From Gyrodactylus bullatarudis (Eukaryota; Platyhelminthes; Monogenea; Gyrodactylidea; Gyrodactylidae): DNA of 64,000 nt. Numbering within the stretch: the stretch's first letter is position 1; every line of letters starts with the position of its first letter. This document shows, one piece after another, positions 48,001 to 59,600 of this stretch. The stretch is from contig SSNU01000104.1 in assembly GCA_012064415.1 (NCBI GenBank), positions 257,089 through 321,088 of the forward strand, written 5' to 3'. Under the pieces are notes generated by a model. The model was not told the origin of the DNA. It did not search any database and worked only from the letters and a program-made list of their open reading frames with translations. The translations under genes were made by a program, and so were the position numbers.

Positions 48001-49359
48001 AACTTCCTTCTTTTGCCAAAAAGCTGAATCCAACACTGCTCAATGTTCAGCTTTTTGGCAAGTTTTAATAAATTTTATTATAAAACTAATTTTAGATCAT
48101 TTTTCACTGATTTGTAATCAGATTACTTCTTGGCATAAGGGTTAAAAAGTTATAACTGCATTTATTTGCATATGTCAAATATAAATGCATGTACTAATGT
48201 ATAACGCATAAAAATTATCAGCTAATAGAATTTAACCTACAAACATGATAGGCCAATCAGAATCAAGTTAAAAAGTGAATGAATAAAATTTATATTTTGC
48301 AATGGCGTGGTATTTCATAACTTGATTACAGCATGACTAAAATCCCTATTTCGAAATCGGTTAAAATTCAGGAATATATATAAATAAACAGCAAAGGTTT
48401 ATCCTATATTCTAACCAATAAATTGATTCTTAAATAATATTATTCTAATTATTAATTAAATGTGCCTACCTGTTATTTACTCATAAGTAGTAAAATATTT
48501 AAAAAATGCATATTTTATATGCGCATATGAGTCTATCAAAACTGCATATTTTTTGAGGCTCTATTACTAATAATTTAAATCATAATTTTAAAACTAACTT
48601 CTCTTTAGTATCCACAAGTAGTAGTGGCAGTTCCAGTCGGAGATTATTCCTCAATCAAAATCAGTCGAATAACTTTCATAATTCTAATCCAACAAACCCT
48701 AACAATCAGGCCATGTTTCAGTCTAGTCATGTGACAAATGCTCGTCATTCAAATTCTGATCATACTACCTGTAATCCTACTACAGGCACCTCGTCAACTT
48801 CTTGCCTTGACCAGATTGCCAATGCCCAAACTCCACAGATAGTACCATCCCACACTCAAAACAACAATAGTCATCTCTCTTTGATGATGTCGAATGGCCC
48901 GAATGGGACCCCAAACACTGGACAATATTCCCGACAAGGTCTCACAAATCTCACCTTCAACGGTTCTAACACGTCCAGTACCCAGAGAACCATTACAAGC
49001 AACCAAACAATGATTACCAACATGACCACTGGCCTAGAGAACTCCATGGGTCTAATCTCCCTCTGTAATAATAACAATAGCAGTTGTAGTCCCACAAACT
49101 CTTCAGACGCCCTCGGTAAGTTTGATTTTTTATTTTATTTTTTAATTCTACCTTCTTTCGGAAACAACTTGTCTCATCTTCAGAATCTTTCAGTTCGTAA
49201 TTATTCCTAGGCTATCATGTTGTTAGAGAAAACCTTGACAGGCCCCATGGTCATTTAGTAATCGAATTATGATTTACTCTAGATATTCGGCCAATGAGTT
49301 ACAAGTCGCCGCCGCCACAACCACCCCCTCGGCTTACTCCTGCTGCAAATCAAGTTTGA
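36011..49359 (+). CDS. dsh: Dishevelled, Wnt signalling scaffold (DIX-PDZ-DEP), eight exons
   Basis: Dishevelled relays Frizzled signals in the cytoplasm to the beta-catenin and planar-polarity branches. Coding exons are 36011-36189, 36227-36406, 36510-37526, 38859-39238, 39851-40036, 42343-42597, 48609-49115 and 49283-49359. All junctions are GT/AG, the phases join without a break, and the total is 926 aa. DIX is at residues about 10-86 ([20 protein letters not shown] with V62/K63; [13 protein letters not shown]). A basic stretch lies at 226-240. PDZ is at about 256-350, with the FLGISIVG peptide-binding loop. DEP is at about 510-583 ([32 protein letters not shown]). The C-terminal third is Asn/Gln/Ser-rich and ends in a proline run and ANQV. 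The start is the first ATG after an in-frame TGA at 35987. Intron 1 is only 37 bp. The exon 6 acceptor reads AGGAG, allowing a 3-bp shift. Exon limits were inferred by hand. Confidence 0.93.
37700..38062 (-). mobile_element. Non-autonomous piggyBac-type repeat in dishevelled intron 3
   Basis: Read on the minus strand, the segment begins CCCTTTCAGATCCATATG after TTAA (38063-38066). It stays similar to 57812-58090 for about 300 bp, sharing TTGGACCAAA-type, AAAGTAGATAGGGAAAATGT, CATCTATAA and GAATGTGTATTC phrases. The C-rich end beside TTAA resembles piggyBac ends. I could not find the second terminus, so this may be truncated. The left limit is approximate. Confidence 0.5.
40541..40575 (-). ncRNA. 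Hammerhead-ribozyme-like motif, family D (copy D2)
   Basis: On the minus strand helix I is GCCA/UGGU (40575-40572 with 40544-40541, one wobble). CTGATGA is at 40571-40565, followed by an 8-nt helix II region with a U-A closing pair, and GAAA at 40556-40553. Helix III is the self-complementary AUACGUAU (40553-40546), and A40545 is the cleavage-site base. A loopless helix III implies pairing between two copies, as proposed for dimeric hammerheads. The core start lies exactly 118 bp from a CACCAAAACTCTCC landmark, the same distance as in copy D1. It is antisense to dishevelled, in intron 5. Confidence 0.58.
40582..40860 (-). pseudogene. Penelope-like element 3' fragment
   Basis: The sequence matches the last part and 3' flank of the Penelope-like frame at 44201-44986. 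Both read CAAAACTCTCCAATAAATAGCA...GGAGAGAAAAGTGAAAAAGC on the plus strand. It covers only the end of the nuclease domain and its 3' untranslated region. It is followed at the fixed distance by hammerhead copy D2. An inverted partial copy lies at 40960-41115. Confidence 0.55.
40960..41115 (+). pseudogene. Second, inverted Penelope-like 3' fragment
   Basis: CGTGGCCTATGTGAGC, TTTTTCACC...TCTCTTCACTGTTGCTA and GAGTTTTTGGTGTTTTTT correspond, on the opposite strand, to 40582-40860 and to 44100-44220. The copy ends before the hammerhead region. With 40541-40860 it forms an inverted pair inside dishevelled intron 5. Confidence 0.5.
41585..41905 (-). repeat. Pair of decayed family A hammerhead-like units
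   Basis: Two minus-strand copies of the family-A consensus lie 280 bp apart in the same orientation. The GAAA boxes are at 41593-41590 and 41873-41870, each preceded by GTATGCC and a core. The first core reads GTGATGA (C changed to G). The second core (CTGATGA, 41888-41882) is intact, but its helix I no longer pairs. Both are flanked by GGCAT motifs. Tandem hammerhead copies a few hundred bp apart resemble the layout of retrozymes and Penelope long terminal repeats. Confidence 0.45.
43086..43135 (-). repeat. Decayed family A hammerhead-like unit
   Basis: The minus strand reads TATCACACTAATGAGTATG then TCCGAAATAGAAATC. The core is mutated (CTAATGA), and the helix I partner strand is changed. 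The 3' half of the same consensus reappears at 43355-43385 (GAGATCTTTATTTGTGAAAC, TCTGGCATCC). Confidence 0.4.
44002..44038 (-). ncRNA. Hammerhead-ribozyme-like motif, family D (copy D1)
   Basis: On the minus strand helix I is CACUA (44038-44034) with UAGUG (44006-44002). CTGATGA is at 44033-44027, the 8-nt helix II region is TCCTTTTA with a U-A closing pair, and GAAA is at 44018-44015. Helix III is the self-complementary AUGUACAU (44015-44008), and C44007 is the cleavage-site base. All invariant core bases are present. It lies 163 nt downstream of the Penelope-like stop codon on the same strand. Hammerheads are known from the terminal repeats of Penelope-like elements. Compared with D2, helices I and III differ in sequence but remain paired. 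Confidence 0.62.
44201..45010 (-). pseudogene. Penelope-like element, thumb and GIY-YIG endonuclease, 5' truncated
   Basis: The open frame runs to the stop at 44203-44201, and its continuous codons reach back to about 45005 with no ATG. It begins [13 protein letters not shown], the conserved FLDV segment after the reverse transcriptase palm of Penelope-like elements. It continues through [18 protein letters not shown]. The C-terminal GIY-YIG nuclease follows: [15 protein letters not shown], with conserved R and H residues downstream, WVKEKFFI carrying the expected glutamate, and YKPNLC. The catalytic reverse transcriptase motifs are missing, so this is a 5'-truncated insertion. It lies antisense in dishevelled intron 6. 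A mariner-type terminal sequence abuts the truncation point at 45012. Hammerhead D1 follows the frame. Confidence 0.85.
45012..45038 (+). repeat. Mariner-type terminal inverted repeat, left end
   Basis: TTAGGTTGTGCGATAAGTAA plus TGGGACT matches the inverse of 7061-7087 at 26 of 27 positions. Together with the reading frame that follows at 45152-45499, it suggests an element whose two ends are preserved at different loci. Confidence 0.45.
45152..45499 (+). pseudogene. Unidentified element frame
   Basis: This is an open frame of about 115 codons without a convincing ATG. It reads [21 protein letters not shown] near its start and [20 protein letters not shown] further on, ending KEVPTIKNL. The second half recurs, decayed, at 6700-6890. 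I do not recognise the protein, and it does not look like a mariner transposase despite the mariner-like terminal sequence about 110 bp upstream. It may be an exon or domain of an unfamiliar transposable element. Confidence 0.35.
47781..47827 (-). ncRNA. Penelope-type dimeric hammerhead-like motif (C1)
   Basis: On the minus strand CCA is followed by CTGAAGA (47824-47818), an AGGCG...CGTC helix II (four pairs after one bulged A), GAAA (47791-47788), then CGTC and UGG. The ACGU after GAA can form only a two-pair, self-complementary helix III, which is the arrangement described for dimeric Penelope hammerheads. CCA/UGG gives a short helix I, and C47784 is the cleavage-site base. A mutated relative lies at about 4866-4916. 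The conserved flank CTGGATGACC is shared by both. Weaker than families B and D. Confidence 0.4.
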
Positions 49360-50619
49360 AATTCGGTTGTTCAGGAACTACCATCAGTCTCTCATACCCT
49401 ACTGAAATTATCTGGCACCAAAATATCCTCGTATTAATGTGAATTTATGTAAATAATTTTAAAATAACATTTCTATTTTTGTGCCATCCCCCCAAGCCCA
49501 CTGAAAAGTAAACCTTGAAACTTGAAAAAAGTTTATCTTTCAGACTTTTGTTTCCAACCCTAAAGCAACCTACCCCCACACTTCCCTTGGTATTTTTTCT
49601 CCTTTTACCCAGAGAATTATTTGAAAATATTGACTTGATTATTCCTATCGCCAATGAGAAATATTTATTCTGCAACAATTGATGACATTTTTAACTTTTA
49701 ACGCAGGAATATGTAACTATAATTTCTTTTGACAATCTCTTTTCCTAGCCCCACCCCCACCATCTATCTATTCAGTTCCATTTTGTTACTTTTAATATCA
49801 TGCCAGCATTCGTTCGTCTTCTGATGAACTTACTTTGACAATGTACAATAGATTTCTTTCACCAGCATTTCTTGGACATCTTTTGAGAAGAATAATAAAA
49901 GTATAATATAATATGATTGATACTTAGACTTTTTACTCAATGATACCCCGTTGTTGGGCTAGTTAGCTGACCCTTTCGATGTTATAACTTGGTCTGTGAA
50001 TGAATAATACATACGAACGATGAAAAATTTAATTCAGGAATCAAAAAGTGTTTGAATCAAGTCTTTATTAATAAGAATATGAAAGAAACTTTTCGAGATG
50101 AGTTCTAGGGTGTTAATTTTGAGATAGAACATTAAATTTTGACATCCTTGTTTAATTTTTAGTTCTCTATTGAATGGTTTTCAAATCATAACTGTATGTA
50201 TAACATGTACTGTAATAATATTTCATCTAAAAATAAATTTCTTACAGGTATTGTTGAAAACTGGAAAATAATTTTTCCTATTTACTTGAAAGTAGTTATA
50301 CGAAGAGAATATCTATCTTTGGATAGAAAAATGTGTGTAGAATATTCACACATTGATTTTTTTCTTTCTGTCGATTTTGCAAAATTTTCTCTACAATAAA
50401 ATTTCTATATATTTCCATTCGAATCATGAGCAGTATTCTTTAGAAGAATTTTTCCGTTTCTTCAAAATTCTTTATTCAAACTTTTATGTACAAAAAAACT
50501 TTTAAATGGCAAAAGCACAGAAATCATTCATATATAAAATAGGGAGGGGTAAAAAAAAATTAGAAAATTTGAGTATATTCAGATGCTGGTTTATTTGTTG
50601 TTAGGCAGTTAGATTGTAG
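49360..50619. other. 3' untranslated and intergenic space between convergent genes
   Basis: Dishevelled ends at 49359 and the tincar-like stop is at 50620. An AATAAA at 49894-49899 is a candidate dishevelled polyadenylation signal. On the minus strand, AATAAA at 50595-50590 lies 25 bp beyond the tincar-like stop. The short frames in between have no recognisable content. Confidence 0.5.
50590..50595 (-). terminator. Candidate polyadenylation signal of the tincar-like gene
   Basis: AATAAA on the minus strand, 25 bp after the stop codon. Another TTTATT-type site lies near 50470. Confidence 0.4.
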
Positions 50620-53600
50620 TTAAACTTGGCTGCATAACTGTTCCTGTGATACTTTCTTCTGCTTGGCCACAGGTAAAATTAACATAGAAGAAAAATCTTT
50701 TTCATTGCTACCGATATTATTGAAATTGCTCTGGGGTTGAGTCTCGTGACGATAGGCATTCAGAGGACTTTGGCGAAAACTTGAAAAAGGTTCAATAGGA
50801 TAATTCAAGGACTCATCCAGGAAATCATGCTGATCTGAATTGATATTCATTCGTTTGCCTGGCTTTGGTAAAAACAAGGAATGCTTCTTACTTCCTGGAC
50901 TCTCATTGACATGTGGATTTGTGTTGATCTGCAGTTTGGTGACGAAATGATCTTCGTGCTGATAGTTTTCATTTTCTGAACTGTTCATGTTCCTTGGATT
51001 CTGCAATGAACCCAACGAAGCATATGGATTATTTATATTGTTCTGGTCTGTTGAACTATCGACCAAGGCATTGTTGAACCTTCCAACTCTTGAACTATCA
51101 TAAGAACTAACTGTTTCGTTCATTGGACTTGGCCGAATTCGTTTTGTCTGTCTACTGGAAGAATTGATTGATGTATCAATGATAGGATTAACTCGTAAAC
51201 TATTAGCGAGCATAGACCCCGGTTCATGTAACTCAGTTGGCTTAACTAGAACATAAGAGTTTAGATTTGTTGTTCTACTCGCAAAGATTCTTTCATTTTC
51301 AATGATATTGTTGAAACCATCTGGACTATTAATGTTATTCTCTTCATACAGGTCATACTCTGATGGTTTTTCGTAGTTCTTTGTTTGATGATACTTCTCA
51401 TGCTGTACATTCGAGGGGAGTGTTGATAACGGTGTGCATGTGGTTGTATCATTTTGTGGTTGTTGAGCATGTATCAAACGAAATCGCCATGATGTCTTGA
51501 GAGCTAGACAGAACCAAAGAATCAACAGCAGTACAATGAAGACCATTGAGCTGATTAAATGGAGAAGGGCATACATTGAATTATTTCTCTTATAAAATGA
51601 CAAGTAGGGATGAAATAGAATGCCTCGAGCCAGTATGAAAAAGAATAATGACACGAACCCGAATATGAGGGGAAACAGACATGATCGTATAGGCGGCAAA
51701 AGAGAATCCTTGATGAGATCATCAGAGTTATTTAGATATAGCTTATTGCTTATGATAGTGCCGGCAACACTCTTCAAATCGGAAAGATATTGCTCGCGTA
51801 ATCTTCGCTGACGTCGTTGGCCCAAATCTGGCTGCCAATACTTTGTAGTCACAGAAATGAGACAAGGGCCATCAGTAAGATCACTCAAGTCTTCGTTTCC
51901 TTGTAGTTTGTACGGGTTCTGATCAAGGGTTTGATTTGATTGTCCAACTTCAGAAAACTTTGTCTTTCCAATCTGACTAAATGTACATAAATTCAAGTAA
52001 TTCACATGAGCCTTCTCAAAGAGCCCCTCGCCGTAATCATAGATCGATATGAGACAAATGATCAGGGCAAAATTACCGATTAGTTCTGTGAATAGGCAAA
52101 CAATCGGTGTGAAAACAATATCGTCGACAGAGAATTTATCGATCCTCATCCTACCAGGAATTATTATGCCTACTTGGTTAACTTTGTACAGTATTGAAAT
52201 GGTTGATATTGACGTGGTCACAAAAAAGCCAAACAGCAAAAGGTAGAAAGAAATTATTGCTGTAAAGGCTCGGCTTGTGAACCAAAAGGGGACTGAATAC
52301 TTGAGAATGAAGATACTCAAGGAAATGCACAAATTAAAAAACTCCAATGAAACATCAGCAACGCGAACTTCGTAACGTTGATTCCTCAAGGCTGAGGATA
52401 GATGAGTTATCTCAACATAGTCAACCACTGAGATCTGGGCCTCCTCCAGTAGTTGTCGGATATCCTCAGATGTATGCATACGCTGGTAAATGCCAAACAG
52501 AACATCTAGATCAGAGTGCCAAATTGACTCTGGAAGTTAAAAGAGAAGTTGATTAAATATTAAAAAAAAAGAATCATTTTATGAATAAACAAACAAAAAG
52601 CAAAGTTAGCCTACTTAAAGAAATTATTGAACCAACCGTCTATTTATTGAATGAGACATCTTTCTTTCAGACAAATCGATTAGAGTATAGATTGGTTATT
52701 AAATTAATACTCAAGGTTGATAATATGGATTCAAACCAAGAGGGTTTCATCATGTAACTATTTATTAATGTCCTCCTAGAAGAAAATCTGTTTGTTCATT
52801 TCTCGAAAAAATCAGAAATTTAAATGAAAGTATGGCTCTTTCATTCAGTTTGATGAAAGGTTCAATGGTCAATGAATGAACATTTTTCACACTTGTTGAG
52901 GCTTCCTAAACTTTTGTTTATTGGATGGGTCATCCTTTTTTTATGTCGCAACATTATTCACTAACTATATAAATTCACTCTGAAAGCATAAACAAAAAGA
53001 GTTCAAACCATGAAAAACAAAGAGAACATTAAAAGTAAATGATAATGATTTGTATTTGGTAAGAAGAAATGAGGAATAATGTAAGGGGTGTCGGAATCTC
53101 TAGTCAATCTGGGTACTCTCCTCTTCTTCGACTTCTGCATAATAATAACAATAATGGATCGATAATTTATGGGCGTAATTTGATGAATTAAATTACTGTG
53201 AATTCAATTTAATCTATAGAATATGAAAGCCAAATATTGATTCTCTTATCAGATTTTTGTTTAAAAAATCTAATTCAACTTGATAAATATATTATGGTTG
53301 CAAGATGAACAGATTTTGAATAGCCCCTTGATTTACTAGCAATTCAGTTAGACTATGGTTGACTTCAGGGTTACGACAAAGTCCCTTGAAGGCTTGCTGT
53401 AATTTCCAATAGTTTAAATTTATGATGATTCTCTGTGGATCTATTCTATTCCATAAATAACTTGAATTATTTATAGTAACTTATGCTCATCAGTAGTTCA
53501 AATCGATAGATAGTTGTGATAGTAAATTTCTAGCATTCGAAAAGATTATCAAACAACTCTTGTTAATACACCGTTATACATGTTTCTGATGGGCACGAAT

Positions 53601-56600
53601 AAGAATAATTATTATTGTATTTAAAATTGTATAGAATTACTCTGTGTCTATGTCAACGAATCTTTATGGTTCTCTATTAATCAGACAGAGATTGAGGAGA
53701 CGAAACAGTGTGAAGAGCTATTCACAACTCTCATCTTGGATGTTGAGAAAGACATTCATCATCTCAATGCAAAGTTTCAATTCCTTTTTACATGAACTAT
53801 TCGTATGAATAATATTCATTGAATATCCTGAAGTAGAAGTTTTAGAGAGAGCCAAACTCAATCAAAATTTGTTTTTCAGAGTGAAGGAGATAGATACAAA
53901 AGGGAGGGGGAGGTTAGCTTCAAAATGGAACATGAAATCCAATTTTTTTCATTCAAACGTACAATCTTGAATGAAGCTCTTTATGCTGAATGAGAGAAAA
54001 GGATGGTTGAATTTTCTCATTTTCAAGTCTCGGAAAAATCAAAATGAGATCGAAGACACTTGAAGTGAAAAACTGTGAATGAAGCCAATTGTATTACAAC
54101 TGTATTCGTAATCAGAAATATTAACCCTTAAAGTTCCACTGAATGGCCATAACTTGCAGATAAATAGCAATCAGTGAACCCAAATATTATAGCCAATAGA
54201 AATTGATGAACTTAACCCTTATAGTCCCAGGGAATTTGTTTTTATTGATTTGCATTCATCCTATGGTAATTATTTTTAGTTCAAGAGTTAACTACCAAAA
54301 ATTTTTGGCCCAAAAATAAGTTGTATATTTAGCAGATAGAGCTTAGACAATTTTGCATATTTGAATTTTGCGGGCATGTTTATTCTAGTTATCTCATTTT
54401 CAATCTATGCTCCTGGAAAAACATATTATAATCAAAAATTATTATTTTTAAATTCAACTGTTTTCCATGATATTAATAGGTTTCCTATCGAATGGGTGGT
54501 GAAAAAAGTATTTTCTGAGCCTTAGATGAATTACAATGTGTTGCTTAAATGATATGTAAAAGAAATTTCCCATAAAATTTGCGCTGTATAGATATATCTA
54601 AAATCCTGCTTCTCTGATTCCTTATATTCTCTGATTCAGAAGATAGAACAAAACTTGTTGAGAAGATTTACAATAACGCGTACCTTCCTGCCAATATTTT
54701 TGAATTTCATACAAGTCCAATAGCATATTTTATATAAGAAGTGGTGCTGTAAAAGCCCACGATACTAATCAAAAATAATAGAACTAAGAGCATAGGCAAA
54801 CTGTAAATAAATGGCATATTACAACTTGTAATTTATTAGGGAGAAAGGTATCATAAATTATCTTATTCACCTCAGATGAATGATAACCTGAGAGGACAAA
54901 AGATCCAGTATCCAGACAGAGATAAGTCAAGCTTTATTGTAAACAATTTTCATTTTTCTTCTGAAGGTGTCGGTTTACAATCAGATAATGAACAAACAAG
55001 TAAAAGCCTAATTTTGACTGTTACCTTACTGGCCAAAGTGAAAACAGACAACTGAGATAGTGAAATATAACACGAAATGATGGTTTTTATCATATTATTA
55101 TTATGATAGTAATAATATCATTATTATCTTGGAGATGTACTTAACGGGTAAAGAGCTACTCTCCTGTGTATTTATGATAATTTTATGAGGTGAGTAAACA
55201 TTTGACATGGAGTTAACAAGTTAAGAAAATAGGTGTTAATAAAGTAGTTAAGAAGAGAAAACTAATAAAATCCATTCGAAAAATGCAAAGAAATCTTTTA
55301 TCATATACTCGAGTTAGTTGAAGCTACAAAGGAGGATACATGACTCTTTTACAATGATTTCCTAACCTATCTGATTCCGGATATTGATTTTTATTCTTTT
55401 GTGAGATTCCCGTCTAAACATTGTATCAGAATTGGTCTCCTAATCATTTAACAGCCCTCTTTAGATCATAGATAAAATGTTTTCATTTCAAAAAAAATGT
55501 AAACATCAAAGATTTCTATCTAACATTGATGATATTCAAGATAAAAAATACCTTTGAGAAAGAGGGATGTTTCTTATAACCTAGAACCAAAAGATGTCAA
55601 GGTATTAACATCTGTAGTTCTTGCAAAAATCACTGTTTCTTATCTGTTTTGATTATAAAATATCCTACTAATAAATCATAATTACAAAATTAGAGAGAGG
55701 CTTTATCATACATCTATCGATATGGGTTAAATTTATAGATAACATCAGAGAAATATAAATTCAAATGGCCAATATAGGGGCGATTCTGTAAACATTCGAC
55801 AAACTCTCTTCTTCATAGATCTTGTTTGCTTAAATCAGACGTATCCAGACTTTATTTATACAGTCAGTTAAATCTGAAATAATAAGCAAGCAATGTCATT
55901 CATTTAGGGAAAATAATTCCTCTAGTATCCAATGAAAAACAGTTATCAAAACATTCACGTCTACATGGATAAAGACTTGCAATAAAAACAGACTGTACTT
56001 TTTTCTAGCTAGCTGACATGTAGAATAGAATTGGAATGGCAGTTACTAGATTTTTTAATTTTTTTATGAAAACCTAAACAAGAACAAAACCCAGAGCAGT
56101 TTTGGTGTTTTCATCAGATCGAATTATGAAGATTTGAAAAAGCGATCAGATTTCGAGAAATATTCCAATTTATAAATAAGCACCATATGGAAATTACAGT
56201 GTTTTTAGACACTTTGCTAGGAGGTTAATTCCAAATTATACTTTATAGAATATTAGGTCTTATTTTTGCTATAAAATTTTCAATTATAGCTCGCATTACA
56301 ATTCTAAAAAATGATCTGCAAACTTTTCTTCACAGCTCGTCCCCTCAAATTTTTTAGCTACCTCTTTTGGTTTAGAAGCTATGCTCGATAGTATTTAAAC
56401 TTTTTTATCAAAAGTGAAAAGTTCAATCTCTTTTTGAACCTGTTAGGCATAGCGCAGGAAATTTTCCTTACATTAAAATATGTGAAAATGCCTGAAATTT
56501 ATGGATCTGCTGTGAAAATTACAGGGAACATCTCAAAAATAATGAAGCAGTGATGATGCTAAAAATAAAATAAATATTATATCAAATTTGAGAGAAACTT

Positions 56601-59600
56601 CAATAGAAAATGTATGTTATTACATATTGACAACTACTAGCCTAATGTTTTTATACCCTTGGAAAAGTTAATTCTAAAGTAAAATCAATTCTGAAATAGT
56701 CCAAAGTGAGAGAGAAAGATAGTAATCATGAATCATTAGGTGATGTTATGCATTGGGAGTAGTAGACAGCTGCAACATGAGTCTTCCTTTTATTGTTATT
56801 AAGTTTATTATGAGAATAATGAAATTTGGTCTATGAGGAAATCCTCTCTTCCATTTTATACCATCAATTATTATATGTAATACAGGATGAAAATTAGAGA
56901 TGAAAGAACAAAACAGGAGGGGAAAACCTTTGGAAATTCAGAGACATCATGGTAACACAACAAAAAAGAATAAAGGGAGATGAATAATATAGGGAAGAAA
57001 GGCTTCTAGCAATGAATATAGATTCCCATCATCAGAGACTATTATGTCTCGTAATAATGAAGTATATTTCTTCCAATTTTTGTTATATTCCTAATTTAAT
57101 TGCTGTTGGCAGGGACGAGAGAAGAAGCAAATGCCTCTAGAAATCGGAACAGCATGCGGTTTTGACACAAAAGTGGAAAAAATGATTTTGATTATACAAT
57201 GCCTGGGTGTGACAAATGTTTGATTAATCGCTCCTGAAAATTAACTGTAGAAAATAAATTTTCTTTTGTCTTTTATAGGGTATGTAGATGCGTGAATTTT
57301 TTTTTGGTGATTCCAAATCTGTGGGCAGTATTTTCATATAGCAATAGATTTATTTCAGAATCGTTGTCACTATTTTAAACAGCTCTCCCAAGTCCAAGTA
57401 AATAAAAATAACGTTCCATTAACGTTTAAGGTTTTTACAAAGATTAAATCTCAGAACAGATACGGAATCAGACACCAGAATCAGTTTACTTTTTCCATTT
57501 TTTACGACACTCTGAGTTTTCTATCAAGCCCGATGACTTTTAATCTTAATTATTTCAATTAAATTCTGTTAAATTGTGTTCAATTTTTATTGCATTCGCT
57601 TCGTGTGAAGTTTGGAATTTATGAATTTTACAAAATTTTTCATCTGGAATTTTAATATTTTAAAGGTTTTCATAATTCCAGATCATATAGATTTCTTCTA
57701 CCACTAGAAAAAAATTCTAAAAAAGAGCTATACTTTCAAGAGAAATATTTTTCAAATTACGATTTACAGCCAAGATCTGAATTATACAAGAAAGCCGAAA
57801 ATCGCAATTAACCCTTTCAGGTCCATGGCCCATATGTTGTTTATCAATCATGTCAAAAAAGCTGGACCAAAGGTATAATTACATTATAATTGACTAAATT
57901 CACATTATTTATCAAAAAGATCTTTAAACAGCATGTTCCATTGCTTGAAAGTAGATAGGGAAAATGTATTGAAAAGTGGGGGAAAATTTTTTTTATGAAT
58001 AGGTCTTTAGATGATCCAAGGTTTTATCGTCCATCTATAATTCATTCTGATTTTGAATGTGTATTCATACTCAATGTCTGAATTCATTAAAATAGACTTC
58101 GAACCGAGAGGAAGGTAAAAAAGGTAGTCAACATGACACATTTCTTTGATACATACGTGTTAGATGAGAGACATCTTGGTTGATGAAAAGCAGTGTTATT
58201 TTTCATCGAATAGAGAACACATTGTAATGCCAACCTGCGTTAAACTCATATTACACAGTAAAATACAATCAAAATTGTAAATATATGAGATCACAAGTAA
58301 ATTAGAAATAAAAACAATCATTCTAACCAATCAATAAACAAAATGATTGACCCATATTCTTGATTGTCTAACTGAGATCATACTGTATAATCCATTTAAA
58401 ATGTTTATAATAGGAGAACTGGAAAAGTTCCAATCACCAAAATACAGAAGCAATTACCAGATTGAGAATAGAAAGGAGTCAGGGCATCAAAATGAGCCAA
58501 TGGAAGTTCCCAAAAAGAGCAATGTAATAATATTTATATGCTCACCCTGGTAGAGTCAGAACAGAGCTGCCGAAATTTAACGTGTGTATCACATATAAAA
58601 ATATAAGACGTTCAGGTTGGAAGTTTAATTTGTGTAGAAAAAAATCTACATGAAAATCCAAATTTCAGTGAATCAATTAGTAATCCGTTGGAAATCTTCC
58701 CTTGAATGTATTTTCATGCAAGAATTATCTCTATGGAACTAAATTTCGGCATGCATTCGTTAAAGGAAACGAGTTTTTTGGCGCTGATGAATTTCCATCC
58801 TCATTATTAAGAGTGAAATAAGATAGATTTAAATTAGTTATGATCCCATTATGGATAGATACAGTCGACCTTATCTTTGGAGAGAATCAAGATCTAAAGA
58901 AAATCAACAACAATTGAAAGATAGAAATTTGACAATTCATTAATATAAGAGTATTTCCTTGGACGTAAGAAGGTAATTTTAAACTAAAACAAGCCAAAAC
59001 ATACAAGAAGAAATATATATTGTTATATTTTTATCATATATATAAGAGTAGGTAAGTAAGTAAGATGACTTAATCATCATCAGAAATCCATAAAAATCCT
59101 GATTACTCAACATTTGTGTTTTGCAATAAAACTCCATCACGAATCCGAGAGAGGAATGGATATGAAACTAGAGAAAAAAGGGTGTTTGAAAGAGAAAGAG
59201 AGTAGTAGTCCTGCTGCTCGTACCTATGCACATGTATGCACACAGGGTTGTTACCTGCCTTTCTGTATCACTAGGCTGTAAAATAATGAATGCATTGCAT
59301 GTGATTGTATCTGAGTTTGTGTGTGTAGTCCAGTAAAGACTGAGAAGACTTGAGCAATGAGTAATAATAGTAATGAAGGTGTTTCTTATTCAGAACACAA
59401 TGAGCAGTTCCTCGGCTTATCCTTAACCGTAGACAATCATCAGAAATACTCTTACATTGAGAGTTGCTTTTACATCGGTCGAATTCGAGTGTATTCGTCA
59501 CTCTGAAAAACTCAAGATTTGAGTGGAAGTAGATTGACTTTTCGTTTTGTAATTTTAATGAAATGAGCATGACTGTACACTGTACACTAAAAACCAGTTA

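Noticed and set aside
48713..49210. Independent 165-codon gene inside the dishevelled 3' part
   Set aside because: It is dishevelled exon 7 read through its donor site. The preceding acceptor at 48607-48608 and the phase fit the longer gene.
59271..59570. 99-codon minus-strand frame in the tincar-like intron as an extra exon
   Set aside because: No convincing splice sites and no recognisable motif. The two flanking exons already join in phase without it.
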